A program made the translations under genes and the position numbers. This document shows, in pieces, positions 43,300 to 55,000 of a stretch of DNA of 64,000 nucleotides (position 1 is the stretch's first letter; each line of letters opens with the position of its first letter). A model generated the notes under the pieces. That model did no database searches and was not told the origin of the DNA. It saw only the letters and a list, made by a program, of their open reading frames with translations. The stretch spans positions 1,666,767 to 1,730,766 of the forward strand of contig NC_089823.1 of the NCBI RefSeq assembly GCF_035046505.1, written 5' to 3'. The DNA is from Tiliqua scincoides (Eukaryota > Chordata > Lepidosauria > Squamata > Scincidae).

Positions 43300-44883
43300 C
43301 CTGCTTATAAAACCATCTCTGGACTCCAACAATCTAACAACTATCAACCAGTATCCAATCCTCCTTTCTTGGGGAAGGTGATTGAGCGAGTGGTGGCATC
43401 CCAGCTCCAGGGGCTCCTGGATGAGAAAGATTATCTGAACCCCTTCCAACCTGGTTCCAGACGGTTTCAGAACAGAGACATCCACATTCTCTCTAATAGA
43501 TTACCTTCACCAAGGATTAGATAGGGGTAGTGTATCCCTGCTGGACCTTTCAGTGGCTTTCAACACCATTGATCACTGTATCCTCCTGAATTGGCTGGCC
43601 AAAATGGGGCTTAGGGGCACTGTTGTGCAATGGTTCCACTCCTTCCTGTCCAACAGATCCCATATGGTGATGCTGGGAGATACCAGCGCCCTGGCCGTTA
43701 CAATATGGGGTGCCTCGGGGGGGTCTATCCTATCCCCATGCTCTTTAACAATTACATGAAACTACTAGGGGAGATCATCTGGAAATTTGGCGTGGGGTGC
43801 CACCGATATGTGGATGACTCCTAACTCTATCTCTCCTTGCCATTCTTCTCTGAAGAGGTTGTTGAAGTCTGGATGCCATTAAGGACTGGATGAAAGCCAA
43901 TAAGCTGAAACTAAATCCTGAAAAGACAGAGGTTCTCCTGCATCCTCGATGCAGGCACTGAATCACCTACCCTCTTGAATGAGGTTGTACTCCCCATACA
44001 AGAACAGGTGCGCAGCTTGGGAGTTCTCCTGGACTCCCAACTCTCTCTGGAGAACCAGGTGACAGCAGTTGCTATAGTGCATTCTCTCAGTTCAGGCTGA
44101 TGCACCGAGACCATATTTGAACCTTTGGACTGGGCTATGGTGACCCATGCTTTAGTAACTTCAAGACTGGACTACTACAATGAGCTCTATGTGGGACTAC
44201 CCTCTAAAACAATTTGGAATCTGCAATTAGTGCCAAATGCCACAGCTCAAGTGGTTACGGGGGCCAGGCGATGTGGTTCGGTTGGACTACTGCTTCATTG
44301 CCTCAGCAGCTACACTGGCTACCCATTCACTTCTGGTCCCAATGCAAGGCACTAGTTTTAACCTTTAAGGCTCTCCATGATCTGAATCCAGGCTATCTGA
44401 AAGACTACCTCCTTCCACACATTTCTGCCCACCCTCTTAGATCATCTGAGGGGGCTCTTCTGCTACCTCTGTCCCAAGTGAGAGGGGAGGCAGCTTGGGG
44501 GCAAGTCACCTCCTTAGCTGTGCCACAACCATGGAATTTCCCCCCAGGGGACTTGAGACCTACTCCTTCTCTCATGGCTTTTTGGTGAGGACTCAAAACA
44601 CACCTGTTTCATCCTGTATTTGGCTGCTGAGTGGATATTTACCCTCCGAAATACTGCTGTGACAGGACTGCCTCCCTGGTTTTGTAACCAATGATAAGTG
44701 TTAGTTTGTGCTCTGCTTTGGTTGTGTTCCACTACATGATGCTAAAGTTAATGTTTTTAATGTCTCATTTGATGTTTTACCTGTTGTGATACTTGATTAT
44801 AAAGCTTTGTTAGCTTCCTTGGCTATTTGCTTTGGCATGAGAAAGTTGGGATAGAAATCTCTCAAATAAATAAATAAATAAAT
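43300..44883 (+). repeat. L2-type LINE, reverse transcriptase to 3' end
   Basis: Frames, broken several times, give reverse-transcriptase segments such as FNTIDHCILLNWLAKMGLRG, VVQWFHSFLSNRSHMVMLGD, VTHALVTSRLDYYNELYVGL and LVLTFKALHDLNPGYLKDYL. It ends GATAGAAATCTCTC and (AAAT)n at 44864-44883, an L2-like tail. The 5' part is missing. Confidence 0.88.
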
Positions 44884-45102
44884 CCCTCCTCCAAGGACAG
44901 TCCATCTCTAGGGAGTTGTAAAACAAAACAGTGACAAAAGTCAGATTGATTCATAGACACATATGCCTGTTTTCTGGTAGGTAGTTAATGGGGAGATTTT
45001 TGCTTGCTGCCCTTTTGAGGGGTTTTCCTCTTCTGAGTCAGAGCCCTTGACTATAAAACGTCTGCCTTTCCTTCCGGCCTCCTTGCTAAGCGGACCAAGA
45101 AG

Positions 45103-45118
45103 ATGCTTCCAGCCACAG
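45103..45118 (+). CDS. IL18BP: IL18BP coding exon 1 (start codon)
   Basis: Encodes MLPAT plus the first base of a glycine codon. The donor GTAGGG follows at 45119. A likely acceptor (CTTGCTAAG, ending 45090) lies 12 bp before the ATG. Confidence 0.7.
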
Positions 45119-48100
45119 GTAGGGAGTCTGCTGCCTTCTCCGCCACAGCCTTGAGACCCAGCTTTTGTTCTGCTCTCTGACTTGAAATGGGGGTGCAGAT
45201 ATGGGGGTGGGGGGGTGATTGTCATTCAGAGGTGAGGGGAGAAGGCACTCTTCAGGTGCTCAGAATCGCTCTTTGTATGATTAACGACTGCATGAAAAGC
45301 ATGCTCCAGTGTTCATTCAATCCTTGCCAAATTCCCCCTCTTTGGGCTCCTCTAGTTTTCCACTGCTTTTGTCTCACATGTGCTGTCAGTCTGTCCTGCC
45401 CCCTCCCAGCCCAATGACAGAGAGGCACCAGATGCGTGTTCCTCAGTGTGCAGGTCTTGCAGCCAGTGCCCCCTTGAGATTTCTGGACCCTCCCCAAACA
45501 GCTGTGGGGCACAGGGGGAGAGGTTTGGCCCAGGAGCCAGTTCCATGGTGCCTGGTGGCTGACGACACACAGGCTGAGTTGGCCCCCTGCAAGGGATTCT
45601 GAATACACCTCTTGCTTTGGCTGCTGCTTCACTGCAACTTTGGGATAGTCCTGCTTGGGATGGGAAAGGGGCACTTGGGTCCTGCTCCCCCTTCGGCATG
45701 CACGGTGGCTTTTCATGCCCCTTGGTAACTGGAGCGCAACACTTTTCTAACATGATCTGAATTTTTATGTCAGAACATGCCCTTACTTGGGCGTAGGAGC
45801 AACAGGCAGCTTGCAGCCCAAACCTATCCACCTTTCCAGCACCAGTGCAACCACAATGCAGCCTTGGGGTAAGGGAACAAATGTTCCCACACCTTAAGGA
45901 GGCCTCTGTGACTGCACCCAACACAGGAAGCAGTGCATACTCCATTGGCACAGCAGCACTGGCACTGGAAATCTGGATAGGATTGGGCTGTCAATCATTT
46001 ACAAATAAGACATCCATTTTTTATGGCATTAGATGTCGCGCTGCACATTTAGTTGAGTGCTCCCGAAAGAGTTCCAGTCAGTTGCATAAATCAATGAAGT
46101 GCACAGAGCTGCCTGATGACTTTACTCCCTAGAGTCATGTCTGCCTTGAGTGGTCTTGTGTGAAGCGACTGTTGTGTCTCAGGCCAAACCACATGGCTTT
46201 GAGGTGTGTTGTTAGAGCTGTACTCACAGCTGACAACTGCTTTTCAGCAAAAAGCATCTATGAAGCCCCAACTGGATCAGGATCACAGCGCACATGTGGG
46301 GGGGTGCATTGACACCCCCCCCACTTGTGCTATTTCCCCAGCAAAAATGATCCACCCCTCAAATCTGCTATTTGCTTAAAACAAGACAGTTTGGCCATTT
46401 CAGGGGCAAAGAGAGGCTGGGAGGGTGGAACTCAGAGGCAACTAGAGCCTTCCATTCTCTGTCCATGTAACAGTTCCTCCTGCTCTGCTTGCAGGACTCT
46501 GGCACAGTGTGGCCATCCTCTCCTTGGCCCTGCTCTCCAGTTGCACCCCCCTCCAAGAGACAGGTAAGGCAAGGGGAAGAGGTGGGAGAGTCTGGGTACA
46601 GGAGCCTGGGCACCCCCCAGTCCTTTTCAGCAATAACTTTCTTTTCAGATTCAATTGTGATGGTGCAGGCACAGATCGTCTCTTCCCTGAGAGGCAGGCC
46701 CGTCCTGGGTAAGTTCTCCATCCACTGCAGCAGCAAGGGTGGCTTCAAAGGGAGACAGGGCTGGAGCCCAATGGGGTCCCTGCTGGTTTCTTCAGTTGCC
46801 TCTGGCTGAGGCAGCATTCAGGCCCTGAGGGAAATGGGCTGCAGGCCCTTCCAGTTGCAAGCAGAGTGGCTGTGTGGCAATTCTCAACACGTGGAGCCGG
46901 ACCTCATGAGGCAGAGCAACTGCTTGCACTGGGGAAAGCGGATGACCACCCAAGTATCCACACCCAGCAGGGTGGAGCCTCCCCCAGCTGAAGGCAAATG
47001 TTATATTTGTCCTTTCAGTGCTGCCACCAACACAGTAGGCTCTTGAGAGCAGCACTGGTGTGTTTTCTGTGCAGTTTAGACAGTCTCTGCTATATTAGAG
47101 AGCAGTGCTGGTGATGGTACAGCTGGAAGTGATGAACGCTCTATCAGTTGGAAAGGGAATTTCAAGACACCACCGGAATCTTTGTTGGGCCTAAGAGATT
47201 TGTGTTTGCCTTCAGCTTTTGGAAACCAGAGCTCACTCGGGGGCTGCAGGCACCTGCTGTTTCCAGTTAGAAGGATACAGAATTGGATGAACTTGGGGTG
47301 CAAAGGGTCAGACCACCCTCCTCCTGGAACCAGCAGAGGTCATATAAGCTCACGTTCTCTTCCCCCTCCCAGGGCAAAGCTTCAGCATTTCCTGTGAGGG
47401 AAACAGCACCTTTCCAGAGAGCATCATGTACTGGCTGGCCAACGACTCTTTTGTGAACACCTTGTACCCAAGTGGTGCAGTGAGGGAGGCAGAGACCATG
47501 TGAGTAACAGCTGTTGGGTCGGTTCCAGAAAGGGCCCAATGCCACTCTCAGCTCCAGGGCTCCAGGCTGGAGGAGGGAGAATGGCTGTCTCCTTCTCCAT
47601 GGAGTTGAGTTTCCATGTGCAGCTCCTGGGCTCACCCCCCTCCATGGCTGTTGCTAGGACACTGGAAAAGCTCACACCTGGCACAGGTGTCTATATCCAG
47701 CTCTTAGAGATGCGAACACAATCTTGGAAAAACACGTGCATAACAGCTGCTGAGATCACCATAGCTGGAAGGATTCTAGGCCCCAGTTGCCCCCCCCCCT
47801 TTGCCAGCCTCTGGCTAGGATTCTTTAAACACACACACACACAACCCCTGGAGGCCAGGTTGTACAACCAGGCTGCCCTGCTTGTGCTTTCCCTTTTCAT
47901 GCAAGGCTGAGATGACTTCCCGCTACGTTCATGCAGCCGGGGGCTGAAGGCAGCGGCTCAAGCCAGCTCTCCCACCTAGCCAGGCTTCCGTCTTCTCCCT
48001 CCCTCCAGCCAAGCACAAGCGCCACCAGCACCCTCTTTCTCCACCAGTGGTACAGCTCATTTGAGGCGCAGGCCGCTGGACAGGGTGGCGGGATGCGCTT

Positions 48101-49437
48101 TGCCTCTTTTTCAAGGCGCTGTTGCTAGCCCAACTCTCAGAATGCACCACTAGCACTCAGAAGACCAGGACACCCCTCTCCAGGGTCTCTCAGGAGCCCG
48201 GCTGTTTACGCCGACTGCAAGGAGCGGCTTCTCTTTCTCGCCAGGGACTTCTGCAGGGCCTGCAGCTGTACTGCCCTGTCTCGTGCAGGCTCCCCCGCTC
48301 CCTCCAATTTTTGGTGTACTTTTCTTCCCTCAGAGAAACCACCACAAGCACAGGCCTTTTCCTGAACCGGACCCTGAGCTTCAACCCTTTCACACAAAGG
48401 GACTTGCACACAAAATTCAAGTGCATCATCCTTGACCCAGCAAGTGTCACCCAGAAGAAAATCACCTGGGTGCTCCGCAGGCCCCAAAAGAGGTGGAAAC
48501 AAAAGGGAGTGGAGTCCAGCAAGACCCCTGAGCTGAGCTTCAGGTAAGAGGTGTTCTGTGTGCATACAGGGAGGAGATGGTAGGAGCCACTGAAGATCCA
48601 CCAGTGCCTCAGCATCACCTGGCTGTGCCAGACAAGAGGCACAAGAGGCTGTGCCAGGGGCCATGCAGAGGCATCTCACTGGTGCCCATTTCCTCTCTGC
48701 ATCTGATGGGTCCATCTGGGCCAATGGCCTGGTTCACAGCTGCTTCCTAGTAGCACATGAGGAAGCTCAGCTGGAAGGCAACAGTCTGTCCCCCCCTTCC
48801 ACTGTGTAGCCCTAACAGATAAATTGCCCCTATGGACTTAGAGGAGCCCTGCAGCTCACAGGCAGAACCACTGAGAGTCCTCCTCCTCCAGCCTCTCAAC
48901 AGGGAGTGGGGCTCATGACATTTCACAGCAGCAAACTCCAGACGTGAATGGTGGGTGGTGGGCAGACTTTGGTTCCTGCCAAACTCCAGGTGGGTCTAAA
49001 TTCCAGCATTAGGGAATGGGAGAGGCTTTCTCTACACACCTCCCTCTGCCCCAAGAGCACCTGCACTTTTGGAGCAGAAAATGAGGTGGTGCATTGCCTT
49101 TGTTTTGGATTAAAGATCCAAGGTTACTGCCCCAGAGGGTTAAACCCTCTGCCAGTGCGATGGGAAAGGTGCTGCTCAGCCCCCTTTGCTGTGCATTCAC
49201 AGAAATGCCCATCCTCGTTCTCCAACAGTCAACACAAGGTTGGTTTTGCATGTACAGAGCACGTGCACATCTAACATTGGGACCCCCTTGGCCGACACAC
49301 AAAGCTCACTGTCTCCCTTGCATTTTTGGCTCCACAGAGACAAGCAGCGAGCCACACCAGAATGTCAGAGGAGCCAGAGGAGTCCTGTGCCGGCTTACCC
49401 AAAATCAAGGATGGCAGAGAGGATGAGCCATTGCTGA
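45103..49437 (+). CDS. IL18BP: Interleukin-18 binding protein, secreted IL-18 decoy (6 coding exons)
   Basis: IL18BP is a secreted single-Ig protein that binds IL-18 and blocks its receptor. Joining 45103-45118, 46495-46563, 46649-46708, 47373-47499, 48334-48543 and 49338-49437 gives 582 nt (193 residues plus stop); human isoform a has 194. All phases agree. The signal peptide is residues 1-22 (hydrophobic SVAILSLALLSS). The Ig domain has C56 (SISCEG) and C121 (KFKCIILD) as its disulfide pair and a conserved YWLANDSF segment (human YWLGNGSF). Sequons are N59-S-T, N72-D-S and N102-R-T. Human cysteines of the CVAC and QLC segments are absent. The ATG lies in a good context (A at -3) in a 16-base coding piece; the pyrimidine tract and AG at about 45090 suggest an untranslated exon further upstream, as in mammals. 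Position between RNF121 and NUMA1 supports the identity. The last exon is the least certain part. Confidence 0.88.
45817..45995. mobile_element. Small MITE in IL18BP intron 1
   Basis: The ends CAGCCCAAACCTATCC and GGATAGGATTGGGCTG are inverted repeats. It shares CAGCC, then GGGGTAAGGGAACAAATGTT, with the copy at 14970-15160. No target duplication was confirmed. Confidence 0.65.
46495..46563 (+). CDS. IL18BP: IL18BP coding exon 2, signal peptide
   Basis: Encodes LWHSVAILSLALLSSCTPLQ and ET, a classic signal sequence core. The acceptor CTGCTTGCAG ends at 46494 and the donor GTAAGG starts at 46564. Confidence 0.82.
46649..46708 (+). CDS. IL18BP: IL18BP coding exon 3
   Basis: Encodes SIVMVQAQIVSSLRGRPVLG-like residues leading into the first Ig strand. 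The acceptor TTCTTTTCAG ends at 46648 and the donor GTAAGT starts at 46709. Confidence 0.85.
47373..47499 (+). CDS. IL18BP: IL18BP coding exon 4, first half of Ig domain
   Basis: Encodes QSFSISCEGNSTFPESIMYW and LANDSFVNTLYPSGAVREAE. It contains C56 and the YWL...SF segment that contacts IL-18 in the human protein. The acceptor CCCTCCCAG ends at 47372 and the donor GTGAGT starts at 47500. Confidence 0.92.
47829..47843. repeat. (AC)n short microsatellite
   Basis: About seven AC units in IL18BP intron 4. Confidence 0.85.
48334..48543 (+). CDS. IL18BP: IL18BP coding exon 5, second half of Ig domain
   Basis: Encodes TGLFLNRTLSFNPFTQRD, HTKFKCIILDPASVTQKK and a basic C-terminal stretch (RRPQKRWKQKG). 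It contains C121. The acceptor CTTCCCTCAG ends at 48333 and the donor GTAAGA starts at 48544. If the donor is not used, translation ends at TAA one codon later. Confidence 0.92.
49338..49437 (+). CDS. IL18BP: IL18BP probable terminal exon 6
   Basis: The acceptor TGGCTCCACAG ends at 49337, the phase fits exon 5, and the frame encodes DKQRATPECQRSQRSPVPAY then PKSRMAERMSHC and TGA at 49435-49437. It gives a total length almost equal to human, but the tail itself is not recognisably conserved, which is also true among mammals. Confidence 0.55.
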
Positions 49438-49738
49438 GACTGGCAGGACACATGGCATCTCTTGGGCAGCTTCAGCTCACAGCTTGGCTCTGTGTGGGAT
49501 GTTTTTCCCTGCCTGACACTCTCAAGCTGACTGCTCTGTCCTGTGCCGGCTTGCCCAAAAATGAAGAAAATCAAACCCAGAAGCCTTCAGAATGTTCCAG
49601 GACATAAACCCCACACAGAGCTGCCAAAAGTAAAGGTCAGAGGCGAGCTGTTTGTGGCTCAGGGTGAGGCCCTCCAGCGCAAGCAGACAGCAGTCAGGGG
49701 CCTTCCCGCTCTCTTGTATCAGCCCCCCTTTTATGAAT

Positions 49739-49744
49739 ATTAAA
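49739..49744 (+). terminator. IL18BP: Candidate IL18BP polyadenylation signal
   Basis: ATTAAA about 300 bp past the proposed stop, with a T-rich tract (GGTCTTTTTTC) about 35 bp further on. It is the common variant hexamer; the assignment is tentative. Confidence 0.35.
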
Positions 49745-50339
49745 ATGCTACCACGGGGCGTGCCAGCTCAGTCACCTCTGGTCTTTTTTCACAGCATGAA
49801 GGTCCCCAAGTGTTCATCATATGGGCCCAGCTGCCTCTGGGCCCAGTTCAAAGGAAGTGCTGCTCTCAATGGTCCACACCTTGAGGGGATCCTGAGGTCA
49901 GGTGGGGGGGGCTGCCACCTTCTTCCACACAGCTCTTCTCCACTGCATGTATGCTGGGGGTGGGCGGGACAAACTGCAGCTGGCCAGTCATGCTCACAAG
50001 TGAATGAGCAACAGCTGCATAGGGGAAGCAACCCTGTGGAGGGGCAGCTTTTCTGAGTGGCAGGATCCATTCTGGGGCCTGCAGGGGTCCTGGCAACGGA
50101 TGAAGTAGCAGGCTGCCAGCTCACGTGTGACTCCTGACAGAGGGAATGGATGGAAGCAGGCAAGAGAGCAACTGGCTCTCGGTTCAAGATAATCAAGAAG
50201 CTGGCCTGGGTTCTCTGCCCTCAGGTCCCAAACACCAGCCCCACGTGCCTTGGCCATCGCCGGCTTTGAACCCTGCCTCTTGCACACGCCAGCCCCATCC
50301 AAGGCAGAAGGACTGAGAATCCACAACCAGGTCTCAACT

Positions 50340-51967
50340 GGGAGAAAAATACCATTTATTTACAAGTAGAAATATTATTTAAAATGACATTTGATTGCTC
50401 AACTCTCTACAAAGGCAGATATTAGGGGGCAGCAAGTGGGGAGCACCCTCCTGCAGTGTCCCTCCCCCAGGCCAGCAAATAGCTCACTGGGGTGGGGAGG
50501 GGGGAATCCTTGGGCATGAGTCCTGAACAGGCCCAGGCAAAGCCTCCTTCTCACCTGGAGGGGGGGCACACTCAACATGGAGCCACCCCTTGGCCCCCTG
50601 CCACCAACTCTCGTCCTTTCCCACAAGGCTCCGGAGAACAGGTTGCCACAGAAAGCCTCTAAGAGGGAACTGAAGGTGTTGGCTTTTTCAGGGCCTAGGT
50701 TCATTCTTGAGGGTTCAAGCACTGAGCTCTAGTAGTAGGACCCCATTTGGCAGACTGGTCTCCTGTGCAAGCTCCACTGATGTGAGTAAGAGCTGAGCCA
50801 GGGTTGCCCAAAACCACCTTCAATCACCTGCCCCAAGAGAGGTGATTCCCAGCGCCCTTCCCACACAGGTGCGCATTCCCCTCCCCTCCCCCCAAGAAAC
50901 ACTGCGGCAAAGTCTCCCCCTCTCCACCAGTGCCTGCAGTGCACAATACAAAGCAAGACAGCTAAGTAAAGTCTGTGGAATTCAGGGAAGGTGTTTTCCT
51001 GGCACACAAATCCGTCCCTCTAGCCAGCCACCAGGAGGACTTTGGCCAGCTGCTCCGGCCCCCCGCACTCTGAGAACAGCTGAAGAGCCTTTCACTGCCA
51101 GCACTGTGCAGAAATCTGACCCCCCCCCCCACTAGCTCAATGCAACCCCCACTTCTAAATGACGCCAACACTGCCAGGGAGCAGAAACAGTCTCCTGTGA
51201 GGGCAAAGCCAAGTTCTGTATAAGGGCAGGCAAAGAACAAGCAGCTAGTCCTCAATGCCTTTGCCAGAGTCCTCGAATCCATTGGCACTGGCTGCACAGC
51301 TGGGGCTGTACAAACAAATGAGCTGCTGAGAAGAGGCAGCGCTGCCAGCTGTGGTCACCTGCCAAGGGAGCAGGGCAGGCCCCTCCACCTCCAGCAGATC
51401 CAAATACAGGGGGCAAGACAGCCCTTCCCTGCCCACTGAAAAAGGGGTGCCATTGGTCCAGTCGACAGACAGGGAGGCTCAACCAGCTTCTCCGCAAGAA
51501 GTGCCACTCCATGAGGGCGGGGGTGGGACCTCTAGTCAGCCGGAACCCGACTCCCGTGGTGACCCAGCACAAGGTGGAGCTGTCCTGCCGTTTCGGACTC
51601 CAGGCTGCACGAACAGAAGCAGAGGCACGGCCGCAGCCTGGACACTTTGGGGCCTGTCCAGGTTCCAATTTACACTCACAGTGAAATCGGGAGGGGGGAG
51701 GGAGTGATGCTCACCCACTCTCCCCACCACCAGCAGGAGGGGTGGGCACTGCTCCAGGTGGTGGTTGTGTCCTGACAAGACGGCTTTAGTCCTAGTCCTT
51801 GTCCGGACTGACAGGGAGCGTGCCGGGAGCCTGGGAGCAGCGAGGGGTGGAGGTGACAAGCAGCGATGCTGGAAGTGTGGAGAGAGGCTGGGGGGCATCG
51901 GCCCCTTGCTCCCCCCCCTCCAAGGAGACACAGGACTCGGGAGCATCCTCAGTCAGAAAAGACGGCA
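50340..51967 (-). other. NUMA1: Probable NUMA1 3' UTR
   Basis: From the NUMA1 stop at 51968 down to a polyadenylation hexamer AATAAA on the minus strand (50355-50360). The downstream minus-strand sequence is GT-rich (GAGACCTGGTTGTGG). GC-rich, with no coding frame recognised. The IL18BP gene ends about 600 bp away in the opposite orientation, so the two are tail to tail. Confidence 0.55.
50355..50360 (-). terminator. NUMA1: NUMA1 polyadenylation signal
   Basis: AATAAA on the minus strand, the only canonical hexamer I found downstream of the proposed stop before IL18BP. The GT-rich sequence beyond it supports use. Confidence 0.6.
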
Positions 51968-52003
51968 TCAGAACTTGGGGGTCTTGAGCAACTTCGAGTT
52001 CAT
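51968..52003 (-). CDS. NUMA1: NUMA1 proposed terminal coding exon
   Basis: A strong acceptor (CTCTTCTCTTCCCACAG) is followed in phase 0 by MNSKLLKTPKF and TGA. The basic, proline-ended tail suits the preceding exon, but differs from the human GKAKH end. Alternative: reading through the donor at 53599 would add unrelated sequence, which is less likely. Confidence 0.6.
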   Translation of the reverse strand: MNSKLLKTPKF

Positions 52004-55000
52004 CTGTGGGAAGAGAAGAGGACACAGTGGTTCTTGCTGGGACGTCTCAGGTCGGACTGAGGGGGGAGAGCCAAGCACCACCCTCCCACCCCAGCCCCAG
52101 AGAGACTCCTGAACACACTCACAATCATGAATGTGACCTTGGTTGGCTCTTGCCCACGGCAGTGAGGCTTATGCCCAAGCTAGTCAAGCTTGTTTTTCTC
52201 CTGCCACCCTGCATGGGCCCCAGGTCCACCACCTGATGCAGTGGCTTCTTTTTGTCTTGCAGTGGGGGGCACCTCTGGGGCCAAGAAGCCTGCTGTGCCA
52301 AGTGGGCCAGAAGGCTGGTACTCCTCACATTCCTTTTGCCTTCTTCAGTCCAGCAAGAGTGATGTGGGAAGGGCAGGAGAGCAGATCACCATGGGGCTGC
52401 TTGACCTCAGGTCTCTACCCACCCCACATCCATGTCGGGGACTGTGGGCAGCGGGGGGTTGGGGCAGAGCAGTGCAGCAAATCAGGCAGGGGGTGTGTGC
52501 ACCAAGGGCAAGCCCAGCCCACTGCAAATGCTCCCTCTCACACCCCATGCAGGTGCCATGGCCCAGAACCGGTGCACACCCCAAGAGTGCTGGCCCTGCT
52601 GGGAGTCAGACCGGAGAGGCTGCACATGAGCCTGCTGGAGGTGGGCAGTGGCAGGCTCACCTGGTCGAGCAGTTCCTAAGACCTGCAGAAGCAAAGGGAC
52701 ACAGGCAGCCTTCATTCAGCAGCTGCAGAACCAGCCCTTCTTCAACACTAGCTTGTTTTTGCTGTTTCAAGCAGTCTGAGCTTGGAGACGAAGAAGCGTT
52801 GTGTCCATCCATCCACCCCCCCTGCACATTCACACAACTACCGAATCCCATCACTGCTCCATGTCAGGACCTCTAGATTTAGATTCAACCTCAGTAAAGA
52901 TCTGCTCCGTTCCATTCCTGCCCCCCAAACTCTTGCTGAATGACAACACCTCTGCGAAGGCCACAGACTCTGCCCCTCCGCCATTCCCACTCACCCCCCA
53001 CAGCCTGTCTGCTCCTTCTTGTGCCCCTCTGACCCTGGTGCTCACCCGCCTCTCTCCGCCCCACCCTCTCAGCGCCATCAGTCAATACTGACCCTGCTCC
53101 TTCTGCTATTCAAAGTTTCCAACATAGAGCAAAAAAAGGGTCTATTCAAGTTCAGCTCTTCCCAGCACCCTGCAAGGGACAGGCATGGGGGCCTCTGAAG
53201 GGCAGGTATTTCATCTCCCCCTGCCGCCACCCCCACTCACTCTCTGCTCCCAATTCACTTCGCACATCCTGCACTGCTAATCTCTGCACTTACACCTGCC
53301 TGCCCTCCATCCACCCCTCTGCTGGGCAAGGCTGCTGCCTGTCTCCCCCAGGAGGCTCTTTTAGTGCACTGCTGTTGAGCGCACTACCTCCACCTGCACT
53401 CATCACTGCCACTGGTGGAGTCTCGCCCCACCACCCCTGTCACTCCTCTAGCAAGCCCCGGCTGCCCCTTCCTCCTCGTGCCAGGCTCAAAAGGCTCCAC
53501 CTGCACTGCTGTCCTGTGGAAAGAACACAGCAAAAGCTGCTCTGGCCATGGCACCAACAATGCCGCTGCCAAGGGAGGACTTGACCCCCACCCCCCTACC
53601 TTGCCCTTGGGAGAGGCTGCCGTCCGTGGGGATCTCCGGCTGCCGCCCCGGGGAGTCTTGGTAGGAGTCACTTTCCGGTTGGCCCCGCGGCGCAGGAGGC
53701 TGTTGCCCAATTTCTTCGGTGTGTTAAGGATGCTAAAAGCCAGTGACTGGCGTCTCTCAGGCTTCAAGACAGGAAGGAACAAGGAGAATTTCAGAGCCTG
53801 CAGTGGCTGCCTGAAGACCAAGGACACTTCCGGACCCCAGTCACTCATGCAAACTAAGCTGACACATCTGTGGTTCACTGTACACGCTGTCTATCGTTGT
53901 CATTCAGCTCTTCTTAGGTAAACAACCATCATCGTGTCAGTCGCCCCCCACCCCCTTGACATGTGGCAATGTTGGAGATAAGCTACAGAGGCGGAGAGAA
54001 ACGTGTCTATCAGCCCCCCCCCCCAATCCAGGGCTGAACAGGGATTTGAACACAGGCAAAATCTAAACTGCCAGATATGAGACCACTTGGTCTGCCAAAC
54101 GCAAGCTCCCAAAGGAAACCCTGTCAATTAAGGGAACCTACAGCAGGGGGAAAACAGGCACATACGACACTCAAAGAAACACGTAGAAGAAAGAATTCTG
54201 AAAACCAAACTGATCAAGAGCCTGAGAGTTCCCCTCCCTCCCCAGTACCCAAGAAAGCTTGAAATGTGGCCTTCAGGTGGCCCTGCTCTGCACTCTGGAC
54301 CAGGACACTGTGCTCTCCAACCAGAGCTTCAGGGTGAAAGAGGCCATCGCCCCACCCTGGCAACACCCCTTTTAAGGTCTTATCCTTGGGTGTCAAACAC
54401 ACTGCATTCGGAAAGTCACTTCTGGGCCCCCCTCCCAGCTCTGACACTTGGATATTATGCTTGGGTGCCGTTTCACCAGGGGGCTCCCACCCTAGGGGCT
54501 GAACAGACCCACAGCTGCTTTCCTTCAGCAATGCTGCGTCTGGTGCATTCCCAGAGCCCCTCACTGGTCAGCCGGACAGAAGAGGTGCAGGCCTGAGAGG
54601 CAGACAGAATCCTCACCTGTTTGTCAGCTGGCTGGGCTCTGCCCTTTTTGCTTCCTGCCAGGGTGCTGAGCTTACACTCCTCATGTCGCCCCTTGGGAGT
54701 CTGAGGTCGGGGGAAGCAGCTGGCGGATTTCTTGGACTGGAGGAGGAGAGAGCCAGGCTTTAACTCCCCATGGTGGGAAGACAGGGGACGCCTTCCCTGA
54801 TGCTGACAGCCAGCTTTCTGCAAGAGGTAGCTGCAGCCCAGGGGCATCAGCACCTGATTTCATTGAGTTCGGTTCCTGGCAGCGGGAAAAGGTCCTCCTA
54901 CCCGAGGCCTTGGAGCACCACAGCCAAACAGTGTAAGCAAGACTGAGCCTGTACTGCCCACAACTCCCAGAACAAGCTGCTCACCCAGCTGCTGCCAAGA

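Larger units (their letters stand above)
37613..45060. other. Intergenic region between RNF121 and IL18BP
   Basis: No coding gene was recognised. The stretch holds a foldback repeat copy (40121-40234), an old CR1 fragment (41395-41700), the tail of another LINE (42535-43285), an L2 copy (43300-44883) and short simple repeats. Nothing was recognised in 37613-40120 or 40235-41390 apart from an alternative AATAAA near 38745. Confidence 0.55.

Noticed and set aside
44864-44883. (AAAT)n as an independent microsatellite
   Set aside because: It is the tail of the adjoining L2 copy.
52143-52876. Plus-strand frames of 178 and 228 codons opposite the NUMA1 last intron
   Set aside because: No recognisable domain; GC-rich intronic DNA gives such frames by chance.
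53384-53599. Read-through of NUMA1 beyond SPKGK as the true C-terminus
   Set aside because: A donor GTAGGG follows at once and the read-through sequence has no similarity to any NuMA tail.
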